DNA of 9,541 nucleotides from Sulfurovaceae bacterium. GTDB lineage: Bacteria; Campylobacterota; Campylobacteria; Campylobacterales; Sulfurovaceae. The position numbers were made by a program, and so were the translations under genes. The DNA is taken from assembly GCA_029933395.1 (NCBI GenBank), contig JAOZOG010000070.1, positions 1 to 9,541 of the forward strand. Reading direction: 5' to 3'. The notes beneath the pieces are model-generated. The model searched no databases, was not told the origin of the DNA, and saw only the letters and a program-made list of their open reading frames with translations. Shown here in pieces: positions 5,888-9,541 of this stretch (position 1 is its first letter; each line of letters starts with the position of its first letter).

Positions 5888-6582
5888 TACTGCGCAAATC
5901 CTTGCAGCATTTTGATGCCATCTTCAGAACCGAGGATGCTCTCCATCGCTCTTTCGGGATGCGGCATCAATCCAAAGACATTTTTGCGCTTGTTGCAGAT
6001 GCCGGCTATGGAAGTGACGGAGCCATTGACGACGACACGGTTGCCCTCTTCGTCACTGTATCGCAGGAGGATTTGGCCATTTTTTTCCAGTTTTTCCAGA
6101 CCCTCATCGTCGATATAGTAGTTCCCGTCTGCATGGGCGATGGGAATATTGAGTACTTCACCCTCACGGCATTCGTTCAGGAAAACATTGTCGTTGTTGA
6201 CGACCTTGAGATGCTGATACCTGGAGATAAAGTGGAGGTTGTTGTTTCGCTTCAGTGCACCGGGAAGAAGGCCGGCTTCGGTAAGAATCTGGAACCCGTT
6301 GCAGATTCCCAGTACCTTGCCCCCTTTTTCAGCATAGGCGACCACCGCCTTCATAATCGGAGAAAAACGTGCGATCGAACCCGATCTCAGGTAGTCACCA
6401 TAGCTGAATCCACCGGGCACGACGACCAGGTCGGTATCGGCGGGGAGGGATTCCTCTTTGTGCCAGACCAGCTCTGTCTTGTGGCCCAGTTTTCCAAATG
6501 CATACTGGGTATCGAATTCGCAGTTGGTTCCGGGAAATCTCAGGATGGCGACTTTTATCGCGGGTTTCGTATCGGTTTTCAT
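5887..6582 (-). CDS. purQ: FGAM synthase subunit PurQ (glutaminase)
   Basis: PurQ releases ammonia from glutamine and feeds it to PurL, with PurS as the linker, to make formylglycinamidine ribonucleotide in purine synthesis. The class I amidotransferase motifs are intact: VPGGFSYGDYLR (55-66), the nucleophile Cys94 in GICNGFQ (92-98), and the His208/Glu210 pair in MPHPER (206-211). FPGTNC (16-21) near the N-terminus is typical. I place the start at the ATG 6582 because AGGAG sits six bases upstream, giving 231 aa, close to the family norm. An ATG at 6597 overlapping the purS stop (TGATG) is in frame, but its ribosome site is weaker. The longer reading from 6654 would lie inside purS and adds a non-family sequence. 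The next gene overlaps the stop by one base. Confidence 0.95.
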   Translation of the reverse strand: MKTDTKPAIKVAILRFPGTNCEFDTQYAFGKLGHKTELVWHKEESLPADTDLVVVPGGFSYGDYLRSGSIARFSPIMKAVVAYAEKGGKVLGICNGFQILTEAGLLPGALKRNNNLHFISRYQHLKVVNNDNVFLNECREGEVLNIPIAHADGNYYIDDEGLEKLEKNGQILLRYSDEEGNRVVVNGSVTSIAGICNKRKNVFGLMPHPERAMESILGSEDGIKMLQGFAQ

Positions 6583-6596
6583 GGAAGACTCCTGCA

Positions 6597-6836
6597 TCAG
6601 ACTATCTCGATAGTGTAGTCTTCGATAACGGTATTGGCAAGCAGTGTTTCGCACATCTCCTTGACCTCTTTTTTGGCCTCTTCTTTGTTGTCGGTATCTA
6701 GTTTGATGACAATCTGCTTGCCGATCCGTACATCCTCGATCCCTTTGAAGTTCATCGATTCGAGTGCGTGGTGTGCCGCTTTGCCCTGAGGATCCAAAAC
6801 ACCCTCTTTGAGATATACATTGACGATCGCTTTCAT
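6597..6836 (-). CDS. purS: FGAM synthase subunit PurS
   Basis: PurS is the small non-catalytic subunit that bridges PurL and PurQ in the three-part FGAM synthase. At 79 aa it has the normal length and the usual KAIVNVYLKEGVLDPQGKAA opening (2-21). A central VRIGKQIVIKL strand region (36-46) follows, then a lysine/glutamate-rich helix, and it ends in the strand VIEDYTIEIV. Its ATG follows directly on the TAG of purC (TAGATG), with GGAGGAG inside the end of purC as ribosome site. purQ begins 14 nt after its stop. The presence of PurS means this organism uses the small PurL, whose gene is not in this window. Confidence 0.95.
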   Translation of the reverse strand: MKAIVNVYLKEGVLDPQGKAAHHALESMNFKGIEDVRIGKQIVIKLDTDNKEEAKKEVKEMCETLLANTVIEDYTIEIV

Positions 6837-7553
6837 CTACTTCTCCTCCAATATTCTTTTGAGTACTTCTTCATAGGCGACTTTGAGTCCGCCAAGCCCC
6901 TCTCTGAAACGGTCCTTGTCCATCTTTTCGCCGCTCTCACTGTCCCAGAGTCTGAAGTTGTCAGGGCTGAGCTCATCGATCAAAATAATATTGTCATTGC
7001 TGTCCCGTCCGAACTCCAGCTTGAAGTCAACCAGTGTGAGGTTCCGCTTCGCGTAAAAATCTTTGAGGAGCGTATTGATGCGACGTGCCATAAAGCGGAT
7101 ATAGTCCAGCTCATCCTTCTCTTTGACCAGCTCCAGAATCAGGCAGTGCTGATCGTTCAGTTTCGGGTCACCCAGTTCATCGTTTTTGTAGTCGAACTCT
7201 ACCAGGGTGAAGGGGAGTATTTTTCCGTCTTCGATACCCAGATTTCTACTGAGACTTCCCGTGGCGATGTTGCGCACGATTACTTCGATGAGGATCACAT
7301 CGGCTTTTTTATGGAGCATATGATTATCGTCGAGCATCTCGACAAAGTGGCTCGGGATACCTTTTTGCTGCAGATATTGGAAGAGTGCTGTCGAGATTTT
7401 GTTGTTGAGTGCACCTTTGCCTGCCTCACTCGATTTCTTCTCTCCGTTGAAAGCGGTCAAGTCATCTTTGAACTCCGAGATATAGAGATCCGGGTCTTCA
7501 GTCGACCAGATCTTTTTTGCTTTTCCTTCGTAAACCAGTTTCTCTTTTTTCAC
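6837..7553 (-). CDS. purC: SAICAR synthetase PurC
   Basis: PurC joins aspartate to CAIR with ATP to form SAICAR, step eight of purine synthesis by the usual count. The 238-aa protein has the conserved N-terminal YEGKAKKIW (8-16), the GSLSRNLG loop, and the two family signatures LVDFKLEFG and DELSPDNFRLW near the C-terminal third. The length fits the bacterial single-domain form. It starts with GTG at 7553, overlapping the ctpA stop in a GTGA arrangement of four bases; AGGAG lies eight bases upstream within ctpA. This overlap strongly suggests coupled translation with the protease gene. purS follows without a gap. Confidence 0.96.
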   Translation of the reverse strand: MKKEKLVYEGKAKKIWSTEDPDLYISEFKDDLTAFNGEKKSSEAGKGALNNKISTALFQYLQQKGIPSHFVEMLDDNHMLHKKADVILIEVIVRNIATGSLSRNLGIEDGKILPFTLVEFDYKNDELGDPKLNDQHCLILELVKEKDELDYIRFMARRINTLLKDFYAKRNLTLVDFKLEFGRDSNDNIILIDELSPDNFRLWDSESGEKMDKDRFREGLGGLKVAYEEVLKRILEEK

Positions 7554-8920
7554 TGTTTTTTCTCCTGCTTGGGTTGGGCTGTGATGATCAGTGCTCTGAG
7601 GATATCGATACCGCTTTTGAGTTGTGCATCGCCATAGATCTGCTCTTCTGTGAGGATAGTCTTGTCCTCTACCTCTTTCTTCTTGTCACCCTTTTTGTCA
7701 CCATCTTTTTTCTTGCTCTTATTCTTTTCGTCTCCGTCGATCTTCTCGAGCTCTTTTTCCAAATGCTTTTTGAGTTCCCGTTCTTTGATCATAAAGCTGG
7801 TATTGTTATCCATCGCTACTTTGCCGGGATGGACGATGATATCTGGTGTGACACCTTTGGCCTGAATCGTTCTGCCGCTGGGGAGGTAGTAGCGTGCTAC
7901 AGTCAGCCTGAGTGCTTCACCGTCACCGACAGGCATTACCACCTGGACACTTCCTTTGCCAAAAGTTTTTTCGCCTACGATGATCGCACGTCTGTGGTCT
8001 TGAAGTGCACCGCTGACGATCTCACTGGCACTGGCAGAGCCACCGTTGACCAGTACAACAATCGGTGTTTTGGTATCGGTCTCTTTGGCGTGTGCCTTGA
8101 ATTCGATATTTTCGCCTGCTTCTCTTCCTTTCTGGCTGACGATGATACCTTTGTCGACAAAGAGGTCTGTCAATCCGACTGCCTGGTCGAGCAACCCTCC
8201 CGGATTGTTTCTCAGATCGAGGATGATCCCGGTTCGGTTAGAGTCTTTTTTGATCGCCTTTTTGACATCTTTGGCGACCTTCTGATCAAAAGAGGTGACA
8301 TGCAGATAGAGGATATCGTCACTGACCTTTTTGGTATAGACTGATTGAATTTTGATGATGTCCCGGGTTATTTTGATCTCCAGGGGTCTGCTTTCGCCTT
8401 TGCGGACAATGGTTAGAAGAATATCGGTCTTGGGCTTACCCCGCATAATAGCGACCGCTTCGTCGATGGTCATACCCAGTGTGGCTTTGTCATCGATCTT
8501 GAGAATAATATCCCCGGCCTCGACACCCGCCTTTTCTGCCGGTGTATCTTTGAGTGGTGCAATGACAGTCAAGACACCGTCTCTCATACCGACACTGATC
8601 CCCAAGCCTCCGAACTCTCCGCTGGTCTGGACATTGAGCTCCTTGAAACTCTTTTTGTCCATGAAGGAGGAGTGCGCATCGAGGTTAACGAGCAATCCCT
8701 TCAATGCCTTGTCTATCAGATCTGTCGTATTGAGCTCATCGACATACTCTTTTTCAATGACATTGAGTATCCGTGTAAATTTGATATAGGCTTCCAGTTT
8801 GCTTTTTTTGGCGTTTACCGGTGTGTCGTTTTTTGCCTGGGCATTGGTCCCTACGATCAGTGCAGCAGCTACTGTCGACAGCAGTCCCAGTATGATTATT
8901 TTTTTACTCTTTTTTATCAT
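7550..8920 (-). CDS. ctpA: Carboxy-terminal processing protease CtpA (S41 family)
   Basis: This is a periplasmic, membrane-tethered serine protease that trims or degrades envelope proteins from their C-termini. The 456 aa begin with a basic stretch and a hydrophobic segment (about 8-29, ending TNAQA), either a cleavable signal or an anchor. An N-terminal helical region, a PDZ domain (about 100-185, with GGLGISV and AGVEAGDIIL) and the S41 catalytic core follow. The catalytic Ser297 lies in GSASASEI, Lys322 in FGKGSVQ, and Gln326 sits at the Prc-type position; the Ser-to-Lys spacing of 25 equals that of E. coli Prc. A very lysine/aspartate-rich linker (about 390-417) precedes a final helical segment. 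The ATG at 8920 has only a weak site (GGATAA). It heads the minus-strand run that continues into purC by a 4-nt overlap and is divergent from clpB. Confidence 0.95.
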   Translation of the reverse strand: MIKKSKKIIILGLLSTVAAALIVGTNAQAKNDTPVNAKKSKLEAYIKFTRILNVIEKEYVDELNTTDLIDKALKGLLVNLDAHSSFMDKKSFKELNVQTSGEFGGLGISVGMRDGVLTVIAPLKDTPAEKAGVEAGDIILKIDDKATLGMTIDEAVAIMRGKPKTDILLTIVRKGESRPLEIKITRDIIKIQSVYTKKVSDDILYLHVTSFDQKVAKDVKKAIKKDSNRTGIILDLRNNPGGLLDQAVGLTDLFVDKGIIVSQKGREAGENIEFKAHAKETDTKTPIVVLVNGGSASASEIVSGALQDHRRAIIVGEKTFGKGSVQVVMPVGDGEALRLTVARYYLPSGRTIQAKGVTPDIIVHPGKVAMDNNTSFMIKERELKKHLEKELEKIDGDEKNKSKKKDGDKKGDKKKEVEDKTILTEEQIYGDAQLKSGIDILRALIITAQPKQEKKQ

Positions 8921-9104
8921 GGTGATTTATCCGTTAATTTTCGAGAATTATTTAGAAATTAAGTGACTATTTTATTTAAATAATGCTTAGAGGTGCCTAT
9001 ATTGACACTTTTGATTCAAAACTTGAGATAAATTAATAAATAAACTTGACATAAAGTGACTAAAGTTGTATAATGCTTCCAGAAATTAAGTCAAGGAGAA
9101 ATAA
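8921..9104. promoter_or_regulatory. Divergent ctpA/clpB control region with repeats
   Basis: This AT-rich 184-bp stretch separates the ctpA and clpB starts. It contains two copies of AAGTGACTA (8961-8969, 9054-9062), each followed by TAATGCTT (8981-8988, 9071-9078). AGAAATTAAGT also occurs twice (8954-8964, 9081-9091). There is a 12-base palindrome TTATTTAAATAA (8972-8983) and TTTTGA-T-TCAAAA (9009-9021). CTTGAC (9045-9050) and GTCAAG (9090-9095) are inverted around the clpB promoter, with CTTGAG at 9022-9027. A minus-strand -10 such as TAAAAT near 8969-8974 could serve ctpA. A repressor such as HspR, which controls clpB in C. jejuni, is a plausible user, but no full HAIR site or CIRCE is present. 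Confidence 0.5.
9046..9074 (+). promoter_or_regulatory. Consensus sigma-70 promoter of clpB
   Basis: TTGACA at 9046-9051 and TATAAT at 9069-9074 are both perfect and separated by exactly 17 bases. The predicted start is near 9081, giving a leader of about 25 nt that contains AAGGAG (9093-9098) six bases before the ATG. A full consensus promoter on a chaperone gene suggests a strong housekeeping promoter held down by a repressor rather than a heat-shock sigma factor, which Campylobacterota lack as far as I know. Confidence 0.85.
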
Positions 9105-9541
9105 ATGAGCATCTTAGAAAAACTAACCAATCAAATGACAGCGACCGTTGAATCGGGTCTTTCGCTGGCACTACACAATAAAAATCAGGAGGTGGAGCCG
9201 ATCCATCTGGTCTGGGCACTGCTGACCAACAGCGGATCGATACTGCATCAGGCACTCAATAAAATGAATGCCGATAAAGCGGCGATCGAACTGGAAGCCA
9301 AGAGCGCTTCAGAAAAACTGCCGACTGTTTCGACAGTCACGAAAGAGACGATCAAGCTTTCGCAAAACCTGGTACGCTCTCTGCAGAATGCCGAAGGGGT
9401 AATGGCGGCCAATGGAGATCAGTATCTGGCAGTCGATACCTGGCTGATCGCCAATATCAATGAGAGCTTTATCAAAGATATCATTGGAAAATATGTCGAT
9501 ATCAGCGAGTTCAAAAAGACACTCGAAGCGATCAGGGGTGG
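9105..9541 (+). CDS. clpB: ClpB disaggregase, N-terminal part (runs off the window)
   Basis: ClpB is the ATP-driven hexameric disaggregase that rescues aggregated proteins with DnaK after heat or other stress. Only the first 145 codons are present. They encode the mobile N-domain built of two Clp_N repeats: MSILEKLTNQMTATVESGLSL-type first helices, EVEPIHLVWALL (29-40), and the second-repeat match QYLAVDTWLIA at about 106-116. The ATP-binding modules lie beyond the window. The ATG at 9105 is fixed by AAGGAG six bases upstream and a perfect promoter. ClpA and ClpC share the N-domain fold, but the overall wording and the neighbouring ctpA, as in C. jejuni Cj0509c-Cj0511, favour ClpB. Confidence 0.9.
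   Translation, partial: MSILEKLTNQMTATVESGLSLALHNKNQEVEPIHLVWALLTNSGSILHQALNKMNADKAAIELEAKSASEKLPTVSTVTKETIKLSQNLVRSLQNAEGVMAANGDQYLAVDTWLIANINESFIKDIIGKYVDISEFKKTLEAIRG

Noticed and set aside
6583..6654. A longer purQ starting at 6654 or 6597.
   Set aside because: The extra residues are out-of-frame translation of purS. AGGAG six bases before the ATG at 6582 gives a normal-length PurQ.
8921..9104. A CIRCE/HrcA operator (TTAGCACTC-N9-GAGTGCTAA) in front of clpB.
   Set aside because: No such inverted repeat is present; only CTTGAC/GTCAAG-type half-sites are seen.

Overview
The window reads as ordinary chromosomal backbone of a Campylobacterota (epsilonproteobacterial) bacterium, most like the Sulfurovum/Sulfurimonas/Nitratifractor side by feel. 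Three things point there. The right half has the order clpB - ctpA - purC - purS - purQ - periplasmic protein - plsC - crcB, which as I recall matches Campylobacter jejuni Cj0509c-Cj0517. The rubrerythrin has the three-domain 'desulforubrerythrin' build described from C. jejuni. ThiL is of the short type. Genus is inference only. Genes are tightly packed, often overlap, and are moderately GC-rich in the core (31 of 60 bases G/C in 1381-1440).

Layout. Bases 10-2004 (+) hold a promoter, thiL (thiamine-monophosphate kinase) and truD (tRNA pseudouridine-13 synthase), probably co-transcribed. Bases 2016-2516 (-) hold a compact toxin-antitoxin pair (RelE/ParE-type toxin and its small antitoxin) with its own extended -10 promoter. 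This stretch is poorer in GC (21 of 60 in 2041-2100) and looks like an insertion between core genes. Bases 2517-2738 have no convincing gene; they hold the antitoxin promoter, a 7-bp-stem hairpin and a REP-like palindrome three bases beyond the stop of the next gene. Bases 2739-3392 (-) encode desulforubrerythrin. A 120-bp divergent promoter region separates it from a small Pro/Lys-rich lipoprotein gene (3513-3773, +).

Bases 3804-8920 (-) are one seven-gene run: ctpA (carboxy-terminal processing protease), purC, purS and purQ (purine synthesis), an unrecognised 346-residue envelope protein, plsC (acyltransferase) and crcB (fluoride channel). Gaps range from a 35-nt overlap to 14 nt, so transcription probably starts left of ctpA's start codon on the minus strand, near 8921-9000, and coupled translation is likely. 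The run joins cell-envelope functions (CtpA, the 346-aa protein, PlsC, CrcB) to two purine steps: SAICAR synthetase, and the PurS and PurQ parts of FGAM synthase. The partner purL is not in the window.

Bases 8921-9104 are a divergent control region with a textbook TTGACA-17-TATAAT promoter for clpB and several short direct and inverted repeats. clpB starts at 9105 (+) and runs off the end.

I see no CRISPR array, tRNA, rRNA, transposase, prophage or clearly new multi-gene system. The items most worth a second look are the REP-like element, the repeat architecture in front of clpB, and the unassigned 346-aa protein inside the purine operon.
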